A stretch of 64,000 nt of DNA from NCBI GenBank assembly GCA_000799755.1, contig JUHI01000001.1, positions 1,240,001 through 1,304,000 of the forward strand. Reading direction: 5' to 3'. The position numbers and the translations under genes were made by a program. This document shows, one piece after another, positions 26,210 to 34,422 of the stretch (position 1 is the stretch's first letter; each line of letters opens with the position of its first letter). This DNA is from Martinezella tropici (GTDB lineage: Bacteria; Pseudomonadota; Alphaproteobacteria; Rhizobiales; Rhizobiaceae). Under the pieces are notes generated by a model, which saw only the letters and a program-made list of their open reading frames with translations, was not told the DNA's origin and made no database searches.

Positions 26210-27282
26210 TCCGCGTCTCCCGATGTTGAATCGAGAGAGCGGGATGTGTTTTCCGAGCGATCGGCGATGTTTTCCACATCGCGCGCGCTTCTTCTAAAGT
26301 TAGATTCTTGGTTAGACTCTAAGTTAAGGGTGCGATTCCGGCTTTGCTTTTCGGCGCTTACGCCCGGTTTGGGTTCCCGATAGCACGAGCGCGCGGTTCC
26401 CGATGGCACGATAGTCCGGGTTCCCGATAGCACGAGCCCATCCACAGTTTGTCCACAGGGCGTCGAAGGTTCGAAGGCGAGCAGAACGCGACCGCCGATT
26501 TCCACTTCGACAAACAACTTGTAGCCGGGCAGTGGTTGGCGGCGGATGATGTCGCGCAGCTCGAATGCGAAGCGCTTGAAGGGGGAGAGGCTTCCGGATT
26601 TCTGGTGAAGATGTCGAAAGTCGAAGCGCCAGCCCCTGCGCTGCCTGCCGCCATGCTTGCGCACGAGGCGGTAGAGCCAGCGGTCGAGACCGCCGGTGAG
26701 ATCGAAATACGCCCGGTCGATCGTCAGTACGAGGGCGTCGTCGAGGACGGCGCGATAGAACCAGTCAGGAACGATCAGCTCGATACCGGCTGGTCTACCG
26801 TTACGATCGGTGCGCTCCTGCCACTCGTTGATCCACGAGAAGCGATGCCGGCGACCTTCCGCGGGCTGGCGGATTGAGGTGGCGACCGTGGTCGACTGGA
26901 GCCGGTCGAGAGCAGCTTTCAGTCGCTGGTAGTCACGCAGGCCGACGCCGCGGCCAATGAAGTTCAAAATCTCATAGGGCGTCGCCGCCATCAGGCGCGA
27001 GGTACGCAGCCCTGCGTCGCGTGCCTCGACGATCTGGCTTGCCGCCCAGATCAGGATGTCGGCGTCCCAGATGGTGGCCATGCCATGATCGGGCACCGCC
27101 TCGACACGGATCGACACGTCGCCGGCGACGAAGTCGATCGGAGCGGTTCGGTGCGATTTCGAAAGGGAGAAGAACGGATAGGCCATGAGATCCTGCGCGT
27201 CGCGAGGCGCGAAGTCGCCGGGGAGCGCGTGGAACAGATCGAGTTGTCCGCGCTCCGAGATTGGGCGATGTCGCGCTGTCAT
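26206..27282 (-). CDS. repA: Replication initiator protein A (RepA)
   Basis: A 358-residue initiator of the replication initiator A family (ISERGQLDLFHALPGDFAPRD start; LMAYPFFSLSKSHRTAPIDF; winged-helix region WLYRLVRKHGGRQRRGWRF). Such genes in ICEs are thought to support rolling or theta replication of the excised circle. The C-terminal third is low in complexity because its DNA holds three direct repeats (26372-26435), translated as SGTR, SGTAR and CYREP segments. No strong ribosome site precedes the ATG at 27282. Confidence 0.88.
   Translation of the reverse strand: MTARHRPISERGQLDLFHALPGDFAPRDAQDLMAYPFFSLSKSHRTAPIDFVAGDVSIRVEAVPDHGMATIWDADILIWAASQIVEARDAGLRTSRLMAATPYEILNFIGRGVGLRDYQRLKAALDRLQSTTVATSIRQPAEGRRHRFSWINEWQERTDRNGRPAGIELIVPDWFYRAVLDDALVLTIDRAYFDLTGGLDRWLYRLVRKHGGRQRRGWRFDFRHLHQKSGSLSPFKRFAFELRDIIRRQPLPGYKLFVEVEIGGRVLLAFEPSTPCGQTVDGLVLSGTRTIVPSGTARSCYREPKPGVSAEKQSRNRTLNLESNQESNFRRSARDVENIADRSENTSRSLDSTSGDAE
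26372..26435. repeat. Three iteron-like 17-bp direct repeats inside repA
   Basis: GGTTCCCGATRGCACGA occurs at 26372-26388, 26395-26411 and 26419-26435, identical but for one base, with a 23-24 base period. Regular repeats of this size are typical iterons bound by initiator proteins. A nearby run (CCACAGTTTGTCCACAG at about 26442) resembles two weak DnaA-box halves. Together they suggest the replication origin lies inside the 3' part of repA. Confidence 0.7.
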
Positions 27283-27302
27283 TGGGAGGGAGCCCGAAGC
27301 GT

Positions 27303-27584
27303 TCAGCGCGCGTGGCGGCCGGTGTATGCGCTCGGCAATGGCGCATGACGCTTCGCGGGAAGTAGCGTGCCGCGCGGATCGGACGTCGAGGTGACGGCAC
27401 CACGTTCGGTCCAGGCTTGCAGGTCATCGACAGCGTAGACGACGCGACCGCCGAGCTTTCGATACGAGGGGCCGGTTCCGTAGGTGCGGTGTTTCTCCAG
27501 AGTACGGGCGGATAAGCCCAGGAAATGTGCGGCTTCCTTGGTGCGTAGAAAACGCGGCGGCAATGGGCTGAGATTGGGCGTCAC
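27303..27584 (-). CDS. MerR/excisionase-type HTH protein
   Basis: A 93-residue protein with an excisionase-like winged HTH: FLRTKEAAHFLGLSARTLEKHRTYGTGPSY and LGGRVVYAVDDLQAW. Starts at GTG 27584 with GGAGG placed well upstream; the longer ATG frame has no such support. It lies 20 bases before repA. This family is regularly found upstream of repA in these elements and probably regulates replication or excision. Confidence 0.85.
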   Translation of the reverse strand: MTPNLSPLPPRFLRTKEAAHFLGLSARTLEKHRTYGTGPSYRKLGGRVVYAVDDLQAWTERGAVTSTSDPRGTLLPAKRHAPLPSAYTGRHAR

Positions 27585-27723
27585 GATCGGGCCTCCGTGG
27601 TGTCCTTGGGGACCGCTGGCGTTCAGCGGCTGACAAAGGCCACGATGGCGAAGGGAAACCGCGTAGATGCAGTGGGAAGTTGGGGGTGCTGAATTCCCAC
27701 ACCACCAGCCGCGCATGGTCTGA

Positions 27724-28335
27724 CTATGGTCGGCGGCGATGACGCAGCAGTTTGCGATAGCCTCCCGCGATCATCGCGAGGCCGTCTCTGATAAGATCCA
27801 TCGTCGCGAAGCGCTCAGGCGCATTTTGCCAGTCGTCGCGCCGGATGGGTTTGAGTCGGAAGATCACCTTGGCGATCTCCTGTTGGCTTGCGCCAACGCG
27901 ATGCCCATCCACTGCCTGCAGCATACGCCGTGCGCGGGCCAGTTGCTGACGCGTAAGGCGCGTGTCGGGCGGAACGGCGCGGCCATGAAGGGAGGCCAGC
28001 AACCGCGCGAGGGCTTCCATTCGATCAAACCCGTCCATCCCGAGCGGAATCACCGCCACGAGCGGTTCGCCGGGCGATGCGCCAGCGGGCATCGCCAAGT
28101 GCACGCGTTGCCCGTTGCTGAGTTCATGCAGGAAGTGAAGTCCGTGCTCGGTATCTTGGTCGGGAAGCCGGGCTGGCAGCGAGAGAGGCGTACTATCCGC
28201 GAGGGACGCCGGCGCGGGCGCCAGCATCACCGATCCGGTGTCTTCCTCCGGAAGCCAAAACACGTCTGCCTCGGTCGACTTCAGAGCGGGTGCGACAAGG
28301 AAATCGCAACCCCCAGCGGCGACCCGCCCCCTCAC
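27724..28335 (-). CDS. DUF2285 domain protein (probably second half of a frameshifted DUF6499-DUF2285 gene)
   Basis: A 203-residue frame whose real homology starts at FLVAPALKSTEADVFWLPEED and ends with the DUF2285 HTH-like region (DDWQNAPERFATMDLIRDGLAMIAGGYRKLLR). The only available start is a GTG at 28335 with no ribosome site, inside the DUF6499 frame. In related elements the two domains are commonly one protein, joined through ...RWGLRF-LV.... Here RWGLRF is in the other frame, so one base too many near 28300 would explain the split. Probably a DNA-binding regulator. Confidence 0.75.
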   Translation of the reverse strand: MRGRVAAGGCDFLVAPALKSTEADVFWLPEEDTGSVMLAPAPASLADSTPLSLPARLPDQDTEHGLHFLHELSNGQRVHLAMPAGASPGEPLVAVIPLGMDGFDRMEALARLLASLHGRAVPPDTRLTRQQLARARRMLQAVDGHRVGASQQEIAKVIFRLKPIRRDDWQNAPERFATMDLIRDGLAMIAGGYRKLLRHRRRP

Positions 28336-28495
28336 TCATAGACGGTGAAGCTCGCGACGCGCTGGTGAGTTGAGCGTAGTCGCGTTGATAATCCTCGTTG
28401 CGCCGTAGCCATTCCCAGCCGACGTCTGGTGCGGTGAGATGATCTACATAATCGTAGTCTGATGACGATCGCCACCGGGATGAGTCGGGCGACAT
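28193..28495 (-). CDS. DUF6499 transcriptional regulator domain protein
   Basis: A 100-codon frame with a very good ribosome site (AGGAGG, 7 bases before the ATG at 28495). Residues 1-60 fit DUF6499 (RSSSDYDYVDHLTAPDVGWEWLRRNEDYQRDYA). After RWGLRF the frame leaves homology and turns Arg/Gly-rich, which marks the likely frameshift into the DUF2285 frame. The true product may be one 250-residue protein made by frameshifting, two proteins, or nothing functional. Confidence 0.75.
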   Translation of the reverse strand: MSPDSSRWRSSSDYDYVDHLTAPDVGWEWLRRNEDYQRDYAQLTSASRASPSMSEGAGRRWGLRFPCRTRSEVDRGRRVLASGGRHRIGDAGARAGVPRG

Positions 28496-28610
28496 CACTA
28501 TCCTCCTGGCTCGCATTATTCGTGCGTTATCAGCCGAAAACGATTGCCAGTTGATCGACGGGAAGGAAGTCCTCGGTCTGGCAACAGGCGTTGCCGTGGC
28601 GGCATCACGA

Positions 28611-28877
28611 TCAGTGACGATGGCCTTCGCGCACGAGCTCGCGGTAGCCATGGGTCGTCATCCAGCGGGCTCGGGCGAGATGGGCGTCATGGACGCGCCG
28701 AGCACGCTCGGGGTCGCCTTCAGGGTCGAGGCCGAAGAGAATATGGACGGCTTCGCGCCAATCAGCGCCGTCCGTCGCCGCATCGAGCAGGCGCAGGTAG
28801 AGCTTCATGTGCTCACGATCGTAGGGCGTGAGCATCGCGCTTTCCGGGGGTTCATCGAGAAAATTTGTCTGTGTCAC
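28611..28877 (-). CDS. Small DUF2285-like conserved ICE protein
   Basis: An 88-residue protein with LTPYDREHMKLYLRLLDAATDGADWREAV and a closing RARWMTTHGYRELVREG. The pattern (helix, small-residue turn, DP..., GYR.L at the end) resembles the C-terminal half of DUF2285 proteins, which suggests a small helical DNA-binding protein. It sits between the XRE regulator and the DUF6499 gene in the control region. Confidence 0.75.
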   Translation of the reverse strand: MTQTNFLDEPPESAMLTPYDREHMKLYLRLLDAATDGADWREAVHILFGLDPEGDPERARRVHDAHLARARWMTTHGYRELVREGHRH

Positions 28878-29004
28878 ATCGGTCCCCTGGAGCCATTCTT
28901 ATCCATTCCGGAGGAATTTGTTAACCACGCGCTAGTTGCATCGCAGCAGAACCTGCGATGTTGGCGGCAGTAATCGCCGAGGCGAGCAGTTCACCAAAGA
29001 GGCG

Positions 29005-29250
29005 CTATCGCTTGTTGGATTTCCCACGGACCACCATCACTCCTTCGCCCTGATCGGTGGTCAGGAGGAGGATGCCGTGGCTTTCAAGCGTCCGCCGGAC
29101 CTGATCGCGCGTGGTCTCATACACATCGAGCCCGCTAGAGGATTCGAGGCGCTTGAGCGCGGTCAGCGATACCTGGGCCTTGTCAGCGAGCGTCTCCTGG
29201 TTCCAACCGAGCAACGCGCGTGCGGCCCGTGATTGTCGGGCGGTGATCAT
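29005..29250 (-). CDS. XRE-family repressor-like protein
   Basis: An 81-residue Cro/cI-type HTH protein: TARQSRAARALLGWNQETLADKAQVSLTALKRLE, then a short beta tail (GILLLTTDQGEGVMVVRG). A 17-base palindrome lies 43-59 bases upstream, and its core is repeated before the parB region, so this protein is the best candidate for the element's master repressor. The start codon at 29250 is ATG. Confidence 0.88.
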   Translation of the reverse strand: MITARQSRAARALLGWNQETLADKAQVSLTALKRLESSSGLDVYETTRDQVRRTLESHGILLLTTDQGEGVMVVRGKSNKR

Positions 29251-29292
29251 GCATGATCACCTCCCACCAACACGAACTAACACGCGAGAACT

Positions 29293-29309
29293 ACGACTAT
29301 AATAGTCGT
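29293..29309. promoter_or_regulatory. Palindromic operator upstream of the XRE gene
   Basis: ACGACTAT a ATAGTCGT is a perfect palindrome with 8-base arms around one centre base. It overlaps a TATAAT-like -10. The same 15-base core CGACTATAATAGTCG recurs at 42993-43007. Position suggests autoregulation. Confidence 0.7.
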
Positions 29310-29397
29310 TCTTCAACCCTGACGCCACCCGATACTGCCCTACAAAAGTGACGCAGACGTCCTTTGGGGCTAAACTGATTCGGTTCGCACATAGCGG

Positions 29398-29431
29398 AAG
29401 GCCCCGCCCGGTTCGATCCGGGCGGGGCCTT
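29398..29431. terminator. Strong GC-rich hairpin terminator
   Basis: AAGGCCCCGCCCGG (29398-29411) pairs fully with CCGGGCGGGGCCTT (29418-29431) around a 6-base loop. The plus strand continues with GTTTTGG; on the minus strand the T-run is short. It lies just after the stop of the DUF736 gene at 29442 and probably ends that transcript. Confidence 0.7.
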
Positions 29432-29441
29432 GTTTTGGGGC

Positions 29442-29771
29442 CTATTCCCCGTTGCGGCGGCCGTTGGGCCGGGACCAGATGAGGCTGAAGCCTTCGCCTT
29501 CTTCGTCATCGAAGAGGTTGGCGTAGATCGGAGCGGTGAAGCTCGGATCGTCCAGCTTCAGGCCAAGATAGTCGCGGCCCTCATTGGAACGCTTGGCCCA
29601 GGCGGCGCCGATCTCAACCCGGCCGACAAAGACGCGGTGGCTGGGTGCGTTGTCGCCGGAGCGGTTGGCCTCAGGAACGACGCGGACATTCTTGGTCTGA
29701 AGCGAGAGGGTGACGATTTCGCCGGTGAACTCGTTGTTGCCGGTCTTCTTGAAGGTGCCGATGGTCGCCAT
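29442..29771 (-). CDS. DUF736 family protein (copy 2)
   Basis: A 109-residue DUF736 protein (MATIGTFKKTGNNEFTGEIVTLS; AAWAKRSNEGRDYLGLKLDDP; NLFDDEEGEGFSLIWSRPNG). It is a paralogue of the protein at 23880, sharing the layout but with a diverged sequence. A ribosome site AGGAG lies before the ATG, and a strong hairpin terminator follows. Function unknown; it appears to be its own transcript. Confidence 0.9.
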   Translation of the reverse strand: MATIGTFKKTGNNEFTGEIVTLSLQTKNVRVVPEANRSGDNAPSHRVFVGRVEIGAAWAKRSNEGRDYLGLKLDDPSFTAPIYANLFDDEEGEGFSLIWSRPNGRRNGE

Positions 29772-30364
29772 GATAGTTCTCCTTGAACTCTGTTCCGAGC
29801 CCGCACCATTGCGGCCTCGATGGCGATCGGTAGGCCGGAGGCGATCGACGCGGCATCGCTTGCGACCGCAGCGCAGCGGAGGATGGCAGCCAGGCGACTT
29901 TCTTGGTTCGCGAGGAATGACGGCATGGCCGGCAGGGGAAGAAAGTCGATCGGCGCCATTGCCGCATAGGCGATCGAGGCGCAGCCGGCCTTCGGCCAGA
30001 TCAGCCCATTGAAGAGGCCGTTATGGAGCGGTCGACCTGACAGAGACGCCTCAAGAGTAGAACTGGCGACGCCGTCGGAGCAGCCAGGGCACCGGCGATG
30101 AGATTCGCCGGCATCTATGCTCCTCTCGTGCAGACTCCTGGGATTCTGTGGCTCTTGCCAACGCCGCGATCAAGACACGGACAGCGATAGACGACGTTGG
30201 GCGGTATGTGCGTCATCGGGCCCTGTTCAGCGCTCCAATGAGGTGACAGGTCGTGATTGGTCGACGCAGCTTATCCGAGCCGTCGCTCCATTCGCCAACG
30301 TCCATGGCGATCCAAGCGGAAAGTTCAACTCGAGCGTCTGGTCTGCCCCGGTCGCTTCCGTGCG
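29772..30364. other. 593-base stretch without a firm gene; possible degraded coding DNA on minus strand
   Basis: On the minus strand a frame from about 30015 to 29787 reads like protein (FNGLIWPKAGCASIAYAA, PIDFLPLPAMPSFLANQ, ASGLPIAIEAAMVRARN) but lacks a start and runs on into the DUF736 gene out of frame. Upstream, an ATG near 30109 with AGGAG opens only a 37-codon peptide. This could be a frameshifted small gene. The part above 30110 shows nothing recognisable. Confidence 0.35.
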
Positions 30365-30805
30365 TTAACCCTCCGCAAGGCCTCGCCCTGCCGGACCGGG
30401 CGTCGCCATGGCGGCCAACCGCATCAGGGCGGTGACACCGACAGCTATTGCCCCAATGACGGAAAAGGCGAGCTGCCAGCCTTCGGACGGCATGGCGTGT
30501 TTCACGATGCCATGCGTGGCGTGATAGCCGGCGATCGCCGCCGGAGCGATGAAAGCCAGCGCGATTGTGATGCGTGCCCAGAGTGGTCGGACGAAAGCGA
30601 GTAGGAGTTGGCCGACGCCGAATGTGAGCCCAGCCGCGAGCGCACCGACGAGGATAGCCCCGAGCCACCCGGCGCCGGTGTTATAGGCCCACATCCCGGC
30701 GGTGACGCCGGCGAAAAAGGGCAGCGCGAAGACGGCGAGCGTGAATAGCAGCCAGCAGAAGAAGCCGATGGCTGCGATGCTGAAGAGAATGCCGATGAAG
30801 ATCAT
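30365..30805 (-). CDS. Small multi-span membrane protein
   Basis: A 146-residue protein with about four hydrophobic helices (IFIGILFSIAAIGFFCWLL; ALPFFAGVTAGMW; LGAILVGALAAGLTF; ITIALAFIAPAAIAGY; LAFSVIGAIAVGV). The start at 30805 has GGAG placed properly upstream; 30820 is an alternative. No enzyme motif. Such proteins are seen in rhizobial and sphingomonad elements with unknown function. Confidence 0.7.
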   Translation of the reverse strand: MIFIGILFSIAAIGFFCWLLFTLAVFALPFFAGVTAGMWAYNTGAGWLGAILVGALAAGLTFGVGQLLLAFVRPLWARITIALAFIAPAAIAGYHATHGIVKHAMPSEGWQLAFSVIGAIAVGVTALMRLAAMATPGPAGRGLAEG

Positions 30806-30943
30806 GATGGTGGTCTCCATGAGAAAAGGTCTGACGGTCGCGCCTCCACCACCACCACGGCGCAGTCCTAGTATAGCCCAAGAAGAGCGGCGTCGGGAGC
30901 GGAAATCCGCCAGAATCTCCGCCCCGCGAGAGCGAGGCCCCCA

Positions 30944-31108
30944 TCAGGGGGCGAAGGGGTCGATTTCCGCCACGATCTCGGCGTCGCCGTCGAACTCGGT
31001 GATAGGTGTCACCGAGTGCGTACCGTCGCCGGCCTTGAAGATGACGATGGCGACCATGAGGGTGGCGGCGAGGCTGAAAGCGTATGCGTGTGCATCGTTG
31101 AGTGACAT
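30944..31108 (-). CDS. Very small single-span membrane peptide
   Basis: A 54-residue peptide with one hydrophobic helix (AYAFSLAATLMVAIVIF) and an acidic tail (DGDAEIVAEIDPFAP). The start at 31108 (MSLNDAHAY) is preceded by GGAGCCGGAA. No known function. The 294 bases between it and the next gene (31109-31402) show no other feature. Confidence 0.5.
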   Translation of the reverse strand: MSLNDAHAYAFSLAATLMVAIVIFKAGDGTHSVTPITEFDGDAEIVAEIDPFAP

Positions 31109-31402
31109 CGTTCCGGCTCCTGTCTTGGAGGCGGGAGACCATCTCCCGCGCGACAGGCGCCCGATGTGTCCGGCCGAGGGCCGCAATCACCGCGGAGGCA
31201 AAGCCGCAGCGGCGGCATGCGCGCATAGCCGACCCCTTCACGGGTTGATGGCGTCAGGCTCTCGGCCGGACCAAGGATTAGCGCAATGGAAGCGGGGGAT
31301 GGTGTCTCGCTTTGACCGGATGCTAGGATCGCTCCTCAACAGCTTCGCTGCGTTGGATTCGAGCCGTGTCCGGGTCGTCCGCGTCCGAGGACACGGGGGC
31401 GA

Positions 31403-32158
31403 ATGATGGAAGCCGGATTTCACATACCAGACGGTAACGAGGCATTGCGGGATGATATCCCCGCGGTGGTCGAGCTGATCGAGCGCACAGCCCGTTGGGT
31501 CAACCCTGAGACTTTCCGCCGTCTGCCGATCTGGGCGCCACATACCGCGCGCGGTCGAGCGCTCTACGACGCAGCATGGTCGCGTCGTTATACGAACACG
31601 CGCAAGGCAACGAAGATCACTGCCGACAAGTTCGAGGGAAATGTCGCCGCGCTCAACGCTCTGGTAGCCGCTCTCGGTGTCGCGTCGCCGAAGCCGAAGA
31701 ATTGGACTGTCTGTCACATCTGGGGTTACGACGATCCGTCATTCGCTCAGCAAAGCAGCGTCGTGCAGGATCCGCGCTTCTTCTCGTGCGTCGCTAACAT
31801 GGTTTGGTTGCCGACCCCGCTGAAGGGGTTCACCGACACCCTCCCAGAGATCAAGGCGATGCTGCGCGTATGCTCTTTCCATCTGTACGGATGGGCATGC
31901 GAGCACGATTCGGTTGCGGCGCAGGCCGAGCAGGTGCGATCCGGTTGGACCCCGCCCGACTACCCAAAGAGTTGGCCTAGTGCGGAGCGGAGCGGTGTCT
32001 TGCCGCCAGGAACAGCGCCGTTCACGTCGCGTATCGAGCGCGAGATCGCAAAGCGAAAATCGAAGCTTCGATCCGATCTCGCTAATGCCGATTTCCTGCA
32101 CTACCCGAAGGCCGAGGTCGAGAGTGTGCTGAAGTTCTGGAAGATCGATCTGGGCTAG
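31403..32158 (+). CDS. Hypothetical protein, possible HNH-like nuclease
   Basis: A 251-residue protein on the opposite strand from its neighbours. A central block reads WTVCHIWGYDDP ... CVANMVWLP, spaced like the H...N...(H/N) core of HNH nucleases where a CH or DH pair precedes a NLV/NMV turn. The N-terminus contains KATKITADKFEGN. There is no methyltransferase beside it. Family not recognised with certainty; a stand-alone restriction-like enzyme is one option. Two adjacent ATGs (31403 and 31406) follow GGGGGCGA. Confidence 0.6.
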   Translation: MMEAGFHIPDGNEALRDDIPAVVELIERTARWVNPETFRRLPIWAPHTARGRALYDAAWSRRYTNTRKATKITADKFEGNVAALNALVAALGVASPKPKNWTVCHIWGYDDPSFAQQSSVVQDPRFFSCVANMVWLPTPLKGFTDTLPEIKAMLRVCSFHLYGWACEHDSVAAQAEQVRSGWTPPDYPKSWPSAERSGVLPPGTAPFTSRIEREIAKRKSKLRSDLANADFLHYPKAEVESVLKFWKIDLG

Positions 32159-32165
32159 GCGGCGC

Positions 32166-33089
32166 TCACGCGCCGCCGAACTTCCAGACCGGGATGCCGA
32201 GCTTCTTGGCCTTGTCGCCGAGGTTGTCATTGATGCCGGTGCCCGGGAAGTGCATCACGCCCTTCGGCAGGACCTCCAGCATTTCGTCATTGCGTTTGAA
32301 GGGTGCTGCGCGGCCGTGCTTCGTCCAGTCCGGCGCAAAACCGATCTGCGGCACGTTCCGGTTCGTGGCCCAGAGCGAGGCGATCTTCTCGGCGCCTTTC
32401 GGCGACTTGCCGTGCATCAGCACCATGTCCGGGTGCTTTTCGTGGACCTGATCGAGCTTGGCCCAGATCAGCCGGTGATCGTTGAAGTCCAGACCGCCGG
32501 TGACGAGTATCTTCGGGCCAGGGGGAAGAAGGATCGTCTGCTCGGCGCGCCGCTTCGCTGCAAGGAAGTCGCGGCTGTCGATCATCGCAGATGTGAGATT
32601 GCGGTGATTGATCCTTGACCCGCTGCGCGGAAGCCAGGTCTTGCCGACGTGGCGTTCGTAGTGTTCGGCCGCTTGGTCGCGCATCAGCTCAAAGGCGTTC
32701 CGGCGTTCGATCAGGGTTTGCCCCTCGGCGATGTGGCGCTCGAGTTCGACCGCCTTCACCTCGCTGCCGTCCTGTTCACGCTGCCCGCGGCGTTGCGCCT
32801 GCTCGTTGTCGTCGAGTTCGCGCGTCATCCGGTCGGTGGCGCGGTGGAAGACGTTGACCGTCGACCATAGGAGATCGTCGAGGTCGGGTTCGAGGCGAGT
32901 ATCCTCCAGTGTCCCGATCAGGGCGTCGAAGATGTCGGCGATGGCGCCTGCGACCGCATTGCCGTCGGGCAAGAGCCGCTGATCGGGTTCATCCTCGAAG
33001 GGACGATAGCCGTGGAGCTGGAGTTCGTTGAGGACATGGTCGGTCGGTGATGAGGCGTGATGCGGTTCGAAGTCGTCGTGCTCGCTCAT
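32166..33089 (-). CDS. DUF2493 (SLOG/YspA-like) protein
   Basis: A 307-residue protein. The C-terminal third from about residue 195 is the DUF2493 nucleotide-binding fold: KILVTGGLDFNDHRLIWAKLDQV, then MVLMHGKSPKGAEKIASLWA and IGFAPDWTKHGRAAPFKRNDEML. The N-terminal part is acidic and helical. DUF2493 belongs to the SLOG superfamily, which binds nucleotide-derived ligands. It is common in this ICE block; role unknown. The start at 33089 has GGAG upstream. The 295 bases before it carry no supported gene. Confidence 0.87.
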   Translation of the reverse strand: MSEHDDFEPHHASSPTDHVLNELQLHGYRPFEDEPDQRLLPDGNAVAGAIADIFDALIGTLEDTRLEPDLDDLLWSTVNVFHRATDRMTRELDDNEQAQRRGQREQDGSEVKAVELERHIAEGQTLIERRNAFELMRDQAAEHYERHVGKTWLPRSGSRINHRNLTSAMIDSRDFLAAKRRAEQTILLPPGPKILVTGGLDFNDHRLIWAKLDQVHEKHPDMVLMHGKSPKGAEKIASLWATNRNVPQIGFAPDWTKHGRAAPFKRNDEMLEVLPKGVMHFPGTGINDNLGDKAKKLGIPVWKFGGA

Positions 33090-33384
33090 GGGATGCTCCG
33101 TCGGTTGGACCGCGACCGTCGCGGCCTTCATGGCGACGAAGCCCACAAGCCGGACGGCCGGGCACCCGGAGCGCAAGCGGAGGGCTCGATGGCTAAGGCC
33201 GGCTATTTTGTCTCGCGATGGAAAGGCGCGGCACGCGCCGCCGGAAAATAGTCGGCCGCCGCCATTGCCTGGTTGGCCGGCTTGTGGGCCGATCGCCCTC
33301 TCGAAGGCCGAGGCGCGGTCCTCTCCGATGGTTTGACGCATCCGCCGAGCATGGCGACGTACCGCTGCCGCGTTCTCTTGCCGG

Positions 33385-34422
33385 CTATGCCGCCAGCGCC
33401 ATGAAGCGGGCCACGTCCTGGGGCGCGATCTGCAACCGGGCTTCTGTCCGAATTGCATCGATACCGAGGGTGCGGAGGTCTTCGTTGAAATCGCCCAGCT
33501 CCGGCGAGATGACGACCGCCTCGATCCCAGCCGCGTCCGCCCGTTCGATCAGGCTGTCACGCGCCCCGTCACCGGCCGGATCGTTGTCGCGGACGATGTA
33601 CAGGCGTCGCAGCGTGTCGGGGAACAGGATGGCAGCGAGATGGGCTGCGGAGAGCGCCGCCAGCATCGGCATGTCGGGCAAGACCTGCCGAAGCGATAGA
33701 ACGGTCTCGATGCCTTCCCCTGCCGCCATCACCTCGCCACCGATGCCGAAGTGGACCGCGTTGCCGAGAAGATCGCCCATCGCCCGCCTTGGCGTGTCGA
33801 CCGGCGCCTTGTCGCGACGTCGCGGATCGAGCCAGGTGCGATGCGCCCCGGTGATCTTGCCGCCGAGGTCGGTGACGGCTGCGATCATCGCCGGCCATGT
33901 CTCCGTCGGCGAGTGCTCGTCGGGGCGATAATAGCAGCGCGGGTGGTAATGCAGGCTTCCGGTTCCGCGTAAATCCGTAATGCCGCGTTCCCGTAGATAC
34001 GCCTGTACGTGCGTGCCGAAGATGGGCTGCGACATGCGAATGAGCCGTCTGGCCGCCTCGGGCGAGCCGAGCGGCGCCGGGCTCTGCCGCTGCTGCTGGC
34101 GAGGTTCCGACTCGGGTGGCGGCATACTGAGGAACGTGCGGGCCTCGTCGGCGACGTCCTTGAAGTCGACCAGGCCGCAGCTTTCCCTGATGACGTCGAG
34201 GAGATCGCCATGCTCGCCGGTCGCGGCGTCGGTCCACTTGCCGGCGGGGCCATTGGGCGAGTCCTTGAGGCGGACATACATCGAGCGCCCGGCCGTGTTG
34301 CGTACGTCGCCCACCAGCCAATAGCCGCCCTCGCGTCGGCCGCTGGAGAGATAGTGACGGCACACCGCCTCGGCCTGCCGGCCGAGACGATGTGCGAGAT
34401 CGGAAGCGTCCTGGCGTGCCAT
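33385..34422 (-). CDS. Toprim-domain (primase-like) protein
   Basis: A 345-residue protein with an N-terminal primase-like region (RREGGYWLVGD; YHPRCYYRP) and a C-terminal toprim fold: AAGEGIETVLSLRQVLP holds the conserved Glu, and YIVRDNDPAGDGARDSL the DxD. Such proteins act as plasmid primases that prime the transferred strand in the recipient. Its ATG overlaps the stop of the large helicase gene by 3-4 bases, so the two are co-translated. Confidence 0.9.
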   Translation of the reverse strand: MARQDASDLAHRLGRQAEAVCRHYLSSGRREGGYWLVGDVRNTAGRSMYVRLKDSPNGPAGKWTDAATGEHGDLLDVIRESCGLVDFKDVADEARTFLSMPPPESEPRQQQRQSPAPLGSPEAARRLIRMSQPIFGTHVQAYLRERGITDLRGTGSLHYHPRCYYRPDEHSPTETWPAMIAAVTDLGGKITGAHRTWLDPRRRDKAPVDTPRRAMGDLLGNAVHFGIGGEVMAAGEGIETVLSLRQVLPDMPMLAALSAAHLAAILFPDTLRRLYIVRDNDPAGDGARDSLIERADAAGIEAVVISPELGDFNEDLRTLGIDAIRTEARLQIAPQDVARFMALAA

